Assembly: GCA_016927065.1 (NCBI GenBank)
Contig: JAFGNJ010000017.1
Location: 1 to 56,352 of the forward strand
DNA length: 56,352 nucleotides
Origin: Deltaproteobacteria bacterium
GTDB taxonomy: Bacteria > Desulfobacterota > B13-G15 > RBG-16-54-18
Direction of reading: 5' to 3'
The translations under genes and the position numbers were made by a program. The notes beneath the pieces were generated by a model. The model worked only from the letters and a program-made list of their open reading frames with translations, was not told the origin of the DNA and ran no database searches. Each line of letters opens with the position of its first letter. Position 1 is the first letter of the stretch. Positions 15,537 to 24,028 of the stretch are shown in pieces.

Positions 15537-16813
15537 TTGACCTTTTTTTGTGCCTCCCGTACCCAGAGCCTTACAATGGCCGGGGCAGGGGGGCACCGGG
15601 TTAGGTGGAGCCGACGGTTTATCTCTTGCAATCTCACGTATAAGTTCCCTGGGTCTTGCCGGGAGAGCATAGAGATGTTTTCGACCCCTGTCTCTTGGAG
15701 CAGGTGGTAGTTTTCTAAACCTATCCCTTTCATGGTAATAAATTCGGCTTTTTGTATAAGTTCTTCTGCTTCGGGCTGGGGTATACCCAGTTGGACAAGG
15801 TGCGGCGCTCCCTTTTGGATAAGGTCCTGGACCTTCTTGATACCCGCATCTCGGAGACGTTCCTTCCATTCGACTTGTACCCCGGGTAGGTCCCTAACCT
15901 CTGGTATGTAGGAAACCACGGTGTAGTGGTCGATACCGGCGAAACAGGAGAGACAAAATATTGCTATCGCCGACCATAGGATAACCCGCATCCACGCTTT
16001 CCTACGCCTCATCGCCACAAGAAGCATGTGATACATGGCGTAGGCACTTACTGTGAAGGGAGGAAACCCGACGAATCCCAACACGGGCATCTCAAAGAGT
16101 TTCCACCGCTCGAAGAAAGGAACGGTGTAGATCCACTTTGTCTGGGCCCAAAAGTTCCACGACTCCCACAGGAATCCGCACACCAAACCCGCAGCCAGGA
16201 GAGTCAGGAGCCTGGTGAGTTCGCCCTTCTCCATATCCCGCAGGAGTGAGTCATCACCAAAGCGATACAGAAAAGGCTCGATAAGAAGGGCAAAGCCGAT
16301 CCAGACCAGGGGAAAGCAATAGCGGGGTAAGAGGAGCGAGGAGACCAGTGATATGATACCTACTGCGCCCGTAATTTGGAGGAATTGTGAAGTAAGACGT
16401 CGTCTTTTTATTGATGCCGAGCGAAAGAGCCGGGCTGCTTTGAAGAGGTGATATGTCTCGCACAGACCCGGCAGGACCGTCCCGTAGGCCACGGCATAGC
16501 CGATCCATCTTTTCCAGAGTTCCTGAGGTACAGTGATGTAGTGCCAATTAGCCAGTTTGAAGTTAAATCCCTCAAAGATGCACCATATGAAGATGGAGAG
16601 GGGGATCATGAGGAGGAATGTGCGGGTCCTGTTCACGATGAGGGATTCCCCCCGCATCCAGTAGACCATTGCATCGGCCGCCAGGATATAGGACCACCAG
16701 GCAAAAGAGTAGAAATAGGTGGCAAAGGGCTCACGCCCCTGGCCCAGCATGACCGCGGCCAGGATGAAAATCAGGATACCGAGGGGACCGTGGACCTTAA
16801 TCTTTCTCTTCAT
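15533..16813 (-). CDS. Polytopic membrane protein with C-terminal DUF4332-like helix-hairpin-helix region
   Basis: A 426-residue protein with about eight or nine hydrophobic segments up to residue 320 (first GPLGILIFILAAVMLG). It is followed by a soluble C-terminal region with the pattern LRDAGIKKVQDLIQKG and LGIPQPEAEELIQKAEFITMKGIGLENYHLLQ. This resembles DUF4332, a tandem helix-hairpin-helix module otherwise seen in DNA/RNA-binding or structural proteins. It overlaps its upstream neighbour (16797-16813) and downstream neighbour (15533-15536), so it is part of an operon. Fusion of such a module to a membrane domain is unusual. Function unknown. Confidence 0.75.
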   Translation of the reverse strand: MKRKIKVHGPLGILIFILAAVMLGQGREPFATYFYSFAWWSYILAADAMVYWMRGESLIVNRTRTFLLMIPLSIFIWCIFEGFNFKLANWHYITVPQELWKRWIGYAVAYGTVLPGLCETYHLFKAARLFRSASIKRRRLTSQFLQITGAVGIISLVSSLLLPRYCFPLVWIGFALLIEPFLYRFGDDSLLRDMEKGELTRLLTLLAAGLVCGFLWESWNFWAQTKWIYTVPFFERWKLFEMPVLGFVGFPPFTVSAYAMYHMLLVAMRRRKAWMRVILWSAIAIFCLSCFAGIDHYTVVSYIPEVRDLPGVQVEWKERLRDAGIKKVQDLIQKGAPHLVQLGIPQPEAEELIQKAEFITMKGIGLENYHLLQETGVENISMLSRQDPGNLYVRLQEINRRLHLTRCPPAPAIVRLWVREAQKKVK

Positions 16814-17528
16814 TGTTCCGGCTCAACTCCCGTAAGGGGCGCATCCCCTTGATGTATTTCTCATTTAAGAGGCCCCAGGGGATTTTGGTAGGACGAGAGA
16901 GAGGCCGCTCGGTGGTGATGATCCTCGTGGGTGTGCAGATCAAGTCCACAGCGACATCCTTTGCTTCCATAGGCACCTCTTTCAGGACTTGGCAATCGTC
17001 CACCAGGGCGCAGATGGGGGTTATTTCGTCTACTGAGCCGATCTCTCGCAAGATCATGTATTCCAGATCGAAGTACCCGCTCCCCTTGCCGATCCTCCCG
17101 CCCTTGAGCCCCACTGCAACGGCGCCGGTGGCCATGAGATCCACCGTTCCTATCTCAAAATGCGTGGTCGCGAGCTTTTTGCCGAATCGGCGTACCCCGG
17201 AGCTGCGGGCGGCGTCTTTCCAATCTCTTGCCTTAATTTCACTCTTGTGCAACAGGTAGAAGCCATCGCGCAAGCCAGGACTGGCCATGATCAAGCGTTT
17301 CCCATCCATTACGGCGTTGATCCTGACCTGCAACTGGGCCTGGTCAGGGGGGACCATAACGGTGTCGGCCCGTTTATAGATCTCCAGCCTTCTCAGCCTC
17401 TCGGCCGCCTTGTTTTGATCGGGAAAGGTAGGGATGGTACCCTGGGGGGTTAGGGAGAGCCTTTCGGCCTCCATACGCTCCCATATATTTTTCCTGATGT
17501 CCTCCTTTAGGGCAGGGTAGGGTTGCAC
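16797..17528 (-). CDS. 5-formyltetrahydrofolate cyclo-ligase family protein
   Basis: A 243-residue member of the 5-FTHF cyclo-ligase (MTHFS) superfamily, which converts 5-formyl-THF with ATP to methenyl-THF. Visible family marks are the N-terminal EDIRKNIWERMEA, PPDQAQLQVRINAVM, and the glycine-rich GRIGKGSGYFDLEYMILRE (around 152-170), which forms the nucleotide site. Length is larger than the common ~190-residue enzymes and closer to MTHFSD-like variants. It overlaps the membrane gene by 17 nt and follows the methyltransferase gene by 26 nt. Activity on 5-formyl-THF is likely but not certain. Confidence 0.8.
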   Translation of the reverse strand: MQPYPALKEDIRKNIWERMEAERLSLTPQGTIPTFPDQNKAAERLRRLEIYKRADTVMVPPDQAQLQVRINAVMDGKRLIMASPGLRDGFYLLHKSEIKARDWKDAARSSGVRRFGKKLATTHFEIGTVDLMATGAVAVGLKGGRIGKGSGYFDLEYMILREIGSVDEITPICALVDDCQVLKEVPMEAKDVAVDLICTPTRIITTERPLSRPTKIPWGLLNEKYIKGMRPLRELSRNNEEKD

Positions 17529-17554
17529 GATGACGCCTATATGCCCCTCATCAC

Positions 17555-18298
17555 TTATTTTTTGCCGCTTCCGCTCACTACGCGGAGGTTGAGAGCGTCC
17601 TGGCGCAGCCCCTTCATAGGTGACCCCCTTAACTTTTTTATGTTCTGGGCAATGGCCCTGCGGGAGAATGCCTCCGCTTCCACGCGCATATTGGTCAGGC
17701 CGGCGTCGGCGGCCAAGGCGGTAAGCTCCTCGATGGTATAGGCCGCCCGTACCGAATTTAAAAACGCTCGGGCCTGTTTTTTGTTTAACAGAGCAGCGAT
17801 ATTCTGCACCATTTCCTCAGGGGCATCGCGTCTCAGATCACTGAGATAGACGAAACCTCCCTCAGCGAGGACCTGTTTGATCTCCTCCAGGGCGATATTC
17901 ACCCCTCGCCAGTGATGTATTGACCCTTGGCTGACAACCATTGTTACGGATTGGGGCCGGAAAGGGAGGTGGTGCACGTCTGCCAACACAAACACCACAT
18001 TATTCATACCGTCGGCTTTAAGCCGGTCTCTGGCCAGTTTGGTCATAGGGGGAGAGATGTCCACTCCTATGACCAACAGCGAAGAAAAACGGGTGGCCAG
18101 CTCCTTGACCAGGCCACCTGGGCCGGCCCCTAGGTCGACGGCGACCCCGGTACGGTCTCCGAACAGGGAAGCCACTTCATCGGCAATAAGCGAAGTAGTG
18201 ATGTGGAGATACCCGTCTGTCAGTGCCTCGTATTCGCCAACGGCCTCATCTTCCTTACCCAACTCAAATTCCTCCACAAGTCTCTCTTTTCTGTTCAT
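17555..18298 (-). CDS. Class I SAM-dependent methyltransferase
   Basis: A 247-residue UbiE/Methyltransf_11-type enzyme. Motif I, VAVDLGAGPGGLVKELA (residues about 52-68), binds SAM. The later segments VIGVDISPPMTKLARDRL, VFVLADVHHLPF and LAEGGFVYLSDLRRD are the expected acidic loop and post-motif strands. Substrate unknown. It is the first gene of the minus-strand set that includes the cyclo-ligase, membrane protein and YkgJ-type protein, and is divergent from carB. The small gap to the cyclo-ligase (26 nt) suggests cotranscription. Confidence 0.88.
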   Translation of the reverse strand: MNRKERLVEEFELGKEDEAVGEYEALTDGYLHITTSLIADEVASLFGDRTGVAVDLGAGPGGLVKELATRFSSLLVIGVDISPPMTKLARDRLKADGMNNVVFVLADVHHLPFRPQSVTMVVSQGSIHHWRGVNIALEEIKQVLAEGGFVYLSDLRRDAPEEMVQNIAALLNKKQARAFLNSVRAAYTIEELTALAADAGLTNMRVEAEAFSRRAIAQNIKKLRGSPMKGLRQDALNLRVVSGSGKK

Positions 18299-18387
18299 AT
18301 AGTGACCCCTTTACGAATTGTCTTTGTTTGCTGTACTATATGCTTCATCGAAAGGTATAGTCAAGGAGTGGACGAAGTTTTTCGACC

Positions 18388-18416
18388 TTGACACACACAG
18401 GTCCCTTCCCTATACT
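18388..18416 (+). promoter_or_regulatory. Strong sigma70-type promoter of carB
   Basis: TTGACA at 18388-18393 and TATACT at 18411-18416 with a 17-nt spacer, five of six -10 positions and all -35 positions consensus. Initiation near 18423 gives an ~87-nt leader to the carB ATG at 18510. Confidence 0.7.
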
Positions 18417-18509
18417 CTCAGGCGGTTTCCAGTTCGTGATTACTCCGAGATGTTTTAATTCTGGCCCTGCGCTTGAATATATCACACGAGTTACCAAAAG
18501 GAGTTTTCT

Positions 18510-21500
18510 ATGCCGAAACGCGATGACATCCGAAAAGTAATGATTATCGGTTCAGGTCCCATCGTCATCGGGCAGGCCTGCGAGTTCGATTATTCCGGCA
18601 CCCAGGCCTGCAAGGCCCTCCGTAAGCTCGGGTACAAAATCGTGCTCGTCAATTCAAATCCCGCTACCATCCAGACGGACCCGGGCATGGCTGACGTCAC
18701 CTACATTGAACCACTCAACCTCCAAACGGTGGCGGAGATCGTTGAGACGGAGCGCCCAGATGCGATCCTGCCGAATTTGGGCGGTCAGACGGGTTTGAAT
18801 CTTTCTTCCGAGTTGGCGCGCACCGGCGTGCTTGAAAAATATGGCGTCAAGGTCATCGGGGTCGAGATCGACGCCATTACGCGCGGCGAGGATCGCCTCG
18901 CCTTCAAGGAGACCATGAATCGGCTGGGCATCGAGATGCCGAAAAGCCAGATCGCCTATAGCGTAGCAGATGCGGAGCGGATCGCCGCTGAGCTCGGCTA
19001 TCCGGTGGTTATACGGCCGGCCTATACCCTTGGTGGCACGGGAGGAGGTTTGGTTTACAACGTTGAGGAATTGCGCATTGTTACCAGCCGTGGCCTTGCG
19101 GCAAGTCTCGTCGGGCAGGTCCTTGTCGAGGAATCAGTCCTGGGATGGGAGGAATTAGAGCTCGAGGTGGTGCGCGACGCCAAGAACCAGATGATCACCG
19201 TCTGTTTTATCGAAAACGTCGATGCCATGGGGGTACACACAGGGGACTCCTACTGCACTGCCCCTATGCTCACCATCGATCCCGCCTTGCAGCAGCGCCT
19301 CCAGCAATACTCTTACGACATTGTGGAGGCGATCAAAGTCATCGGTGGTACCAATATCCAGTTCGCCCACGACCCCCAGACCGGCCGGGTGGTGGTAATC
19401 GAGATTAATCCCCGGACCTCACGCTCCTCGGCCCTGGCCTCCAAGGCTACGGGCTTTCCCATCGCCCTGATCTCGTCGATGCTTGCCGCCGGCCTGACCC
19501 TGGACGAGATCCCCTACTGGCGAGAGGGGACGCTCGATAAATACAAACCCTGGGGGGATTATGTAGTGGTCAAGTTCGCCCGCTGGGCCTTTGAAAAGTT
19601 CGCGGATGCCGAGGATAAACTCGGCACCCAGATGCGCGCCGTCGGCGAGGTGATGAGCATCGGCAAGACGTATAAAGAGGCCTTTCAAAAGTCCATCCGA
19701 TCCCTCGAGATTGGGCGCTCCGGGCTTGGTTTTGCCAAGGACTTCCATGAGCGATCTCTTGACGAGTTGATGACCATGCTGGTTGAGTCGTCGAGTGAGC
19801 GACAGTTTGTCATGTACGAGGCGCTGCGCAAGGGGGCGAGCGTGGATGACCTCTATCGGGTGACCTACATCAAACCGTGGTTTATCGAGCAGATGAAGGA
19901 ACTCGTACAACTCGAAGAGGAAATCCTCCGGTATAAGGGGAAAGACCTGCCCGACAAGCTCTTGATCCAGGCCAAAAAGGACGGATTTGCGGACAGATAT
20001 CTCTCACAGCTCCTCGGGACCCCGGAGCCTCACATCCGCGAACGGCGCACCGCACTCGGTATGGTGGAAGGATGGGAGCACGTGCCGGTCAGCGGTGTGG
20101 AGAATGCGGCCTATTATTTTTCCACCTACAATGCACCTGATAAGGTCGAGGTCAGCGCGCGGCGCAAGATCATGGTCCTCGGCGGCGGCCCGAACCGTAT
20201 CGGCCAGGGTATCGAGTTCGACTACTGCTGCGTTCATGCGGCCTTTGCGCTTCGCGACGAGGGCCTTGAGTCCATTATGGTTAATTGCAATCCAGAGACC
20301 GTCTCGACGGACTACGATACCTCCGACAAGCTTTATTTTGAGCCCCTGACCGTCGAGGATGTCTTGAGCATCTACGAGAAGGAGCAACCGGAGGGTGTCA
20401 TCGTCCAGTTCGGCGGTCAAACCCCCCTCAACATTGCCAATGAACTGGCGCAGGCAGGGGTGCGGATTATCGGAACGGCACCCGACGTCATCGACCTGGC
20501 AGAGGATCGGGACCGCTTCCGCCAGATGATGCGTCAGTTGGCGATTCCCATGCCCGAGTCCGGTATGGCGAGCACCCTGGAGGAGGCCCTCCATATTGCC
20601 GCTGAGATCGGCTACCCTCTTATAGTCAGGCCGTCGTACGTCCTCGGCGGGCGGGGCATGGAGGTGGTCTATGACGAGGAGATGCTCAAACGATACGTCA
20701 CCGCAGCCGTCGGTGTGACGCCCGAGCGCCCCATTTTGATCGACAAATTCCTTGCAAACGCCATTGAGGCCGAGGCAGACGCCATTGCCGACGGTACCGA
20801 CGCCTTTGTCCCCGCGGTGATGGAGCATATCGAGCTTGCGGGCATTCATTCCGGGGACTCCGCCTGCGCGATTCCCCCCATCAGCATCCCCCAGAAACAC
20901 CTGGAGACGATCAATGATTACACCAAAAAGATCGCCATGGAGCTTCAGGTGGTTGGTTTGATGAACATTCAGTACGCCATAGCCGATGATATCGTATACG
21001 TCTTGGAGGCAAACCCTCGGGCCTCTCGCACCGTGCCCCTGGTATCGAAGGTCTGCAACATTCCTATGGCGAGGTTAGCAACCCAGATCATGCTCGGCAA
21101 GAAGCTCACAGAACTGCATATTACGCCCAAGATCGTTCCTCACTTCGGGGTCAAGGAGGCGGTCTTTCCTTTCAACATGTACCCGGAGGTCGATCCACTG
21201 TTGGGACCGGAGATGCGCTCGACGGGTGAGGTCTTGGGATTGGCCAAGTCTTTTGGTCTTGCCTTTTTTAAGTCACAGGAGGCAGCTGGTCAACGCCTCC
21301 CTACGGAGGGCACCATACTGGTCACCGTTGCACAGCGGGAGAGGCCGGGTGTACTCGGCGTGGCGGAGGAGTTTCACAAACTGGGTTTTACCATCAAGGC
21401 TACCGAAGGCACCCACGCTTTTTTAGCGGAACACGGAATTCCTTCCGAACACATCCTCAAGATGCATGAAGGTCGCCCCAACATTGTCGATGGGATCATG

Positions 21501-21710
21501 AATAAAGAGATCGATCTCATCATCAATACACCGAGCGGCAGATTAAGCAAATACGACGATTCTTATATCCGCAAAGCCGCCATTAAATATAAGGTGCCCT
21601 ACATTACCACCTTGGCCGCAGCTATGGCCGCTGCCAAAGGGATTGCCGCCTACCGCCTCGGCAAGGGGATGGTGTGTTCGCTGCAAGGCTATCATCGGAA
21701 TATCCAATAA
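18510..21710 (+). CDS. carB: Carbamoyl-phosphate synthase large subunit
   Basis: A full-length 1066-residue CarB, which uses ammonia from glutamine, bicarbonate and 2 ATP to make carbamoyl phosphate for pyrimidine and arginine synthesis. It has the tandem halves: MIIGSGPIVIGQACEFDYSG near residue 10 and GGGPNRIGQGIEFDYCCVH near 555. Each has an ATP-grasp unit (RPAYTLGGTGGG, RPSYVLGGRGMEVVY) and a metal-binding segment (EINPRTSRSSALASKATG, EANPRASRTVPLVSKV). A C-terminal MGS allosteric domain follows (about 930-1066). AAAAGGAG is at 18497-18504. No carA is adjacent in this window, which is common in this group. Confidence 0.98.
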   Translation: MPKRDDIRKVMIIGSGPIVIGQACEFDYSGTQACKALRKLGYKIVLVNSNPATIQTDPGMADVTYIEPLNLQTVAEIVETERPDAILPNLGGQTGLNLSSELARTGVLEKYGVKVIGVEIDAITRGEDRLAFKETMNRLGIEMPKSQIAYSVADAERIAAELGYPVVIRPAYTLGGTGGGLVYNVEELRIVTSRGLAASLVGQVLVEESVLGWEELELEVVRDAKNQMITVCFIENVDAMGVHTGDSYCTAPMLTIDPALQQRLQQYSYDIVEAIKVIGGTNIQFAHDPQTGRVVVIEINPRTSRSSALASKATGFPIALISSMLAAGLTLDEIPYWREGTLDKYKPWGDYVVVKFARWAFEKFADAEDKLGTQMRAVGEVMSIGKTYKEAFQKSIRSLEIGRSGLGFAKDFHERSLDELMTMLVESSSERQFVMYEALRKGASVDDLYRVTYIKPWFIEQMKELVQLEEEILRYKGKDLPDKLLIQAKKDGFADRYLSQLLGTPEPHIRERRTALGMVEGWEHVPVSGVENAAYYFSTYNAPDKVEVSARRKIMVLGGGPNRIGQGIEFDYCCVHAAFALRDEGLESIMVNCNPETVSTDYDTSDKLYFEPLTVEDVLSIYEKEQPEGVIVQFGGQTPLNIANELAQAGVRIIGTAPDVIDLAEDRDRFRQMMRQLAIPMPESGMASTLEEALHIAAEIGYPLIVRPSYVLGGRGMEVVYDEEMLKRYVTAAVGVTPERPILIDKFLANAIEAEADAIADGTDAFVPAVMEHIELAGIHSGDSACAIPPISIPQKHLETINDYTKKIAMELQVVGLMNIQYAIADDIVYVLEANPRASRTVPLVSKVCNIPMARLATQIMLGKKLTELHITPKIVPHFGVKEAVFPFNMYPEVDPLLGPEMRSTGEVLGLAKSFGLAFFKSQEAAGQRLPTEGTILVTVAQRERPGVLGVAEEFHKLGFTIKATEGTHAFLAEHGIPSEHILKMHEGRPNIVDGIMNKEIDLIINTPSGRLSKYDDSYIRKAAIKYKVPYITTLAAAMAAAKGIAAYRLGKGMVCSLQGYHRNIQ

Positions 21711-21761
21711 CACCTGGGCGATTTATCTTTCTTTCTACATTTGCTCGTCACAGATTTTTAC

Positions 21762-21790
21762 TTTTGCCCTAAGGAAAAATGCGTTATAAT
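21762..21790 (+). promoter_or_regulatory. Promoter of the small zinc-ribbon gene
   Basis: A perfect TATAAT at 21785-21790 with a weak -35 (TTTTGC, 21762-21767) at 17 nt. The next gene starts at 21853. Confidence 0.5.
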
Positions 21791-21852
21791 AAATATACTA
21801 AAGGCTTTGTCTTGTTTAATAACTGTTCAGTCGCAGGGTCCAGGAGGATAGT

Positions 21853-22011
21853 ATGGCAAAAGGTGAGACGTACTGCCCCTATTGTGAGGCGGAGATCCCC
21901 TTAGAAAAGGATGCGAAGAGAGGGGATGAGGTCTACTGTTCTTATTGCGAGATGAAGTTGAAACTGGATCGGATTGATGGAAATTTGGAGGCAATTGAGG
22001 AAGAAGAGTGA
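21853..22011 (+). CDS. 52-residue zinc-ribbon protein
   Basis: A small acidic protein with two CxxC pairs, CPYCEAEIPL at residues 8-17 and CSYCEMKLKL at 29-38, a complete rubredoxin-like zinc ribbon. The C-terminus is a Glu-rich tail (LEAIEEEE). AGGAGG at 21842-21847 is 5 nt before the ATG and a TATAAT promoter lies just upstream, so the gene is well supported despite its size. It resembles the zinc half of LysW but lacks that carrier's EDWGE tail. Function unknown. The 218-bp gap after it (22012-22229) contains only a 12-bp palindrome, CCTGCTAGCAGG, at 22216-22227. Confidence 0.7.
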   Translation: MAKGETYCPYCEAEIPLEKDAKRGDEVYCSYCEMKLKLDRIDGNLEAIEEEE

Positions 22012-22229
22012 CATTTCCTTCTCAGTAACTGGTCATTGATATCTTGACCGGGGCCGGCTGAGGATATTCACCTCTATTACGTTGGGTGAGAAGTTACTTT
22101 AGGAAGTGATGCTCAATAGTGATGATTTGAGCGAAGAGATATAGTGTACCGACGTATTAGTGTAGACGGTATTATATCTATTTCTATGACATGCGAGAGT
22201 TTCTTCTGGTACACGCCTGCTAGCAGGTC

Positions 22230-22415
22230 TTATGAGCGCTTTTTTGTCAATTCCTTCCCACAACAAGACATTGAACAAGGATCCGCGGTAGTATGACAGT
22301 CACATGATTCTGCCGGTGTACCGGCATCTTTGCATTCCTTTAAGACTTGAAGTTCAAGTCCGCAATCCTCGCAGACATATACCTCTCCATTTTTCATCTC
22401 GTGGCAATTTGGCAT
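22230..22415 (-). CDS. 61-residue cysteine-rich metal-binding protein
   Basis: A small protein with nine cysteines. The N-terminal part (MPNCHEMKNGEVYVCEDCGLE) contains a CxxC of the desulforedoxin/desulfoferrodoxin N-terminal type, and the C-terminal part has CDCHTT and CSMSCCGKE clusters. It should bind one or more metal ions. I chose the ATG at 22415 over a GTG at 22424 because AAGGAGG on the minus strand lies about 8 nt before the ATG and overlaps the GTG region. Monocistronic. A redox or metal-handling role in an anaerobe is inference. Confidence 0.75.
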   Translation of the reverse strand: MPNCHEMKNGEVYVCEDCGLELQVLKECKDAGTPAESCDCHTTADPCSMSCCGKELTKKRS

Positions 22416-22524
22416 TGTTATCACCTCCTTATTTTGATCATGGGCTGTGAAACAAAAAGTTTAACCGTGTTCTACTCTTAATCGAAAACCATTACTATAA
22501 ACAACAAGCACCAGACATTTTCTC

Positions 22525-22848
22525 TTAATTCGATTCCGTCAGAAGTTCTTGTTTTGTTGAATGGAGGAAGCATATAGTCGTCCCCCACGATCCTTCTGTT
22601 TCACCTCCTAAGTGGAACGAAATCACTTCAGGCAAACGAGCAAGTACGGAGTGGACCGTCCGACGCAAGGCGCCCGTACCCTTGCCATGAATAATGCGCA
22701 CCTGGAGGATTCCCCGATCCTGGCAGGCGGCAAGGTAGTCGACTAACAATTCCTTAACTTCTCGGGGCTGGAAAGTATGGAGATCCAGGGTGCCATCAAT
22801 GGGGAACTCTACGGGTTTATAGGAACCAAAATGTCGATCAATCTTCAT
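22525..22848 (-). CDS. Smr-domain protein
   Basis: A 107-residue stand-alone Smr domain. The two hallmark motifs are present: TLDLHTF near residue 20 (LDxHxxx) and IIHGKGTGALRRTVHSVLA near 53 (HGxGxG). Smr domains found alone or on MutS2 cleave or bind nicked or branched DNA, and some act on RNA at collided ribosomes. No MutS2 core accompanies it, so this is the small stand-alone type. Start at ATG 22848. Confidence 0.9.
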   Translation of the reverse strand: MKIDRHFGSYKPVEFPIDGTLDLHTFQPREVKELLVDYLAACQDRGILQVRIIHGKGTGALRRTVHSVLARLPEVISFHLGGETEGSWGTTICFLHSTKQELLTESN

Positions 22849-22949
22849 ACTAATAATTTGGCACTCACACAGGAGGGAAAGTTTAATTTAAACAGGAAAA
22901 ACCTTGTGTTTAATATAAGTAATAATATTTATCTGTTTGAAATTAATTG

Positions 22950-23417
22950 TTATTTTACACGAGATACCATAAATACTAATTTGCCGCCTAAATGACCGAG
23001 TGTAATGGTAAAAGGAAGCGTGGATAGGTTCAACGCGAGAAATACGATTCTAGCCACACCCGATCCATCCACTACACTGGGATAGCAACCATACCAGATA
23101 GTGCAAATGGCACCAACCACCATAAGCCCTATCCCGGAGCGGAGCTTCTTGGAAAAGACACTGGTCATTACCCCTTTATATCTCTGTTTCCAGTCAATGA
23201 TCCCCGTCAAATACGCAATGGGACTTGAAATGGTTGCCAATACCAGGATATAGAAATAGGTTTGCATGAATGAATCTTTATGCAAAAGAAAGTAGAGTAC
23301 GAGGAAAAAGATTGCCACAGGGAACAGTGCATTGGTAAAATGCACTGCTATCGGATGTAGCAGGGTATTACTCTTTCCGATTTTCATGATGTCAGTCTCT
23401 TTCGCTCCTCCTTTCAC
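22950..23417 (-). CDS. DUF2231-like membrane protein
   Basis: A 155-residue protein with four hydrophobic helices and the N-terminal motif HPIAVHFTNALFPVAIFFLV, the pattern of DUF2231 membrane proteins. Conserved His residues in that motif (HPIAVHF) and a Trp in GIIDWKQRY are family marks. These small proteins may bind haem or act in electron transport, but this is unsettled. The long form starts at GTG 23417; an internal ATG at 23387 is an alternative, and neither has a well-spaced ribosome-binding site. Confidence 0.7.
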   Translation of the reverse strand: MKGGAKETDIMKIGKSNTLLHPIAVHFTNALFPVAIFFLVLYFLLHKDSFMQTYFYILVLATISSPIAYLTGIIDWKQRYKGVMTSVFSKKLRSGIGLMVVGAICTIWYGCYPSVVDGSGVARIVFLALNLSTLPFTITLGHLGGKLVFMVSRVK

Positions 23418-23495
23418 CTTTATCGGGCCAGGAGGAGGGAGGTCATCTTTTTATTTTCTTAGTAAAGTAAAAAGCGGAATTGACCCTTTGGCCTC

Positions 23496-23636
23496 CTATT
23501 TAATGAGGCCGAGGCTGATAATACCGTACAGGATGAGATAGACTGCAACGATGTAGTGCAGCATCTTGGGCATAATCAAGATCAAGATGCCCGCGATTAA
23601 TGCCAACAACGGAATTAAGACAGCGATATTGATCAT
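23496..23636 (-). CDS. DUF3096-type small membrane protein, 46 residues
   Basis: Almost the entire protein is hydrophobic: INIAVLIPLLALIAGILILI and then a second helix LHYIVAVYLILYGIISLGLI, with PKM between. This matches the DUF3096 pattern. A reading frame extends upstream to 23735, but GGGAGGAG on the minus strand lies 4 nt before the ATG at 23636, which is the real start. Two membrane helices, function unknown. It is 78 nt upstream of the DUF2231-like gene in the same direction and may be cotranscribed. Confidence 0.7.
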   Translation of the reverse strand: MINIAVLIPLLALIAGILILIMPKMLHYIVAVYLILYGIISLGLIK

Positions 23637-24028
23637 TGTTCTCCTCCCCATTTTTTTATTATGCTTCCCCTGCGCTTCAACGTACAGTTTGTTTTTGACT
23701 GAAACGCATGGTAAGCAAATCAGATCAGGCGGCAAATGTCAAGAGGATATTCATCGTATTTCAATTCCTTCAAGAGTGGATACCATGTACCTTATATAGT
23801 TCTTATTGATGGAAAAGGGTTGACTTCCCTGATCCAATGTGTTAAATATCCAATCTCAGCACAGAGGGTTTACGGAGGGCCATGGGCACATCACAGGCTT
23901 ATGGCTCTTACTTTTTAGATAGGCGGGTGCTCTCATGTGTTGTTCAAAAGGGTTGATCATTGACGTTGCTTACGTTAATCTTGAGATCAATCAGCATAGT
24001 TAGAAGAGTCTGAAGAGGAGGTAGCGAA
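23637..24028 (+). promoter_or_regulatory. Divergent control region of the DUF3096 gene and fixABCX
   Basis: 392 bp without a gene. A plus-strand promoter candidate is TTGACT (23820-23825), a 17-nt spacer and TAAATA (23843-23848). It would give an mRNA with a leader of about 170 nt. The ribosome-binding site of fixA is AGGAGG at 24017-24022. I see no terminator-like hairpin in the leader. Confidence 0.45.

Noticed and set aside
21853-22011. The 52-residue zinc ribbon as LysW
   Set aside because: It lacks the EDWGE tail that carries the substrate, and there are no lysine-synthesis genes nearby.
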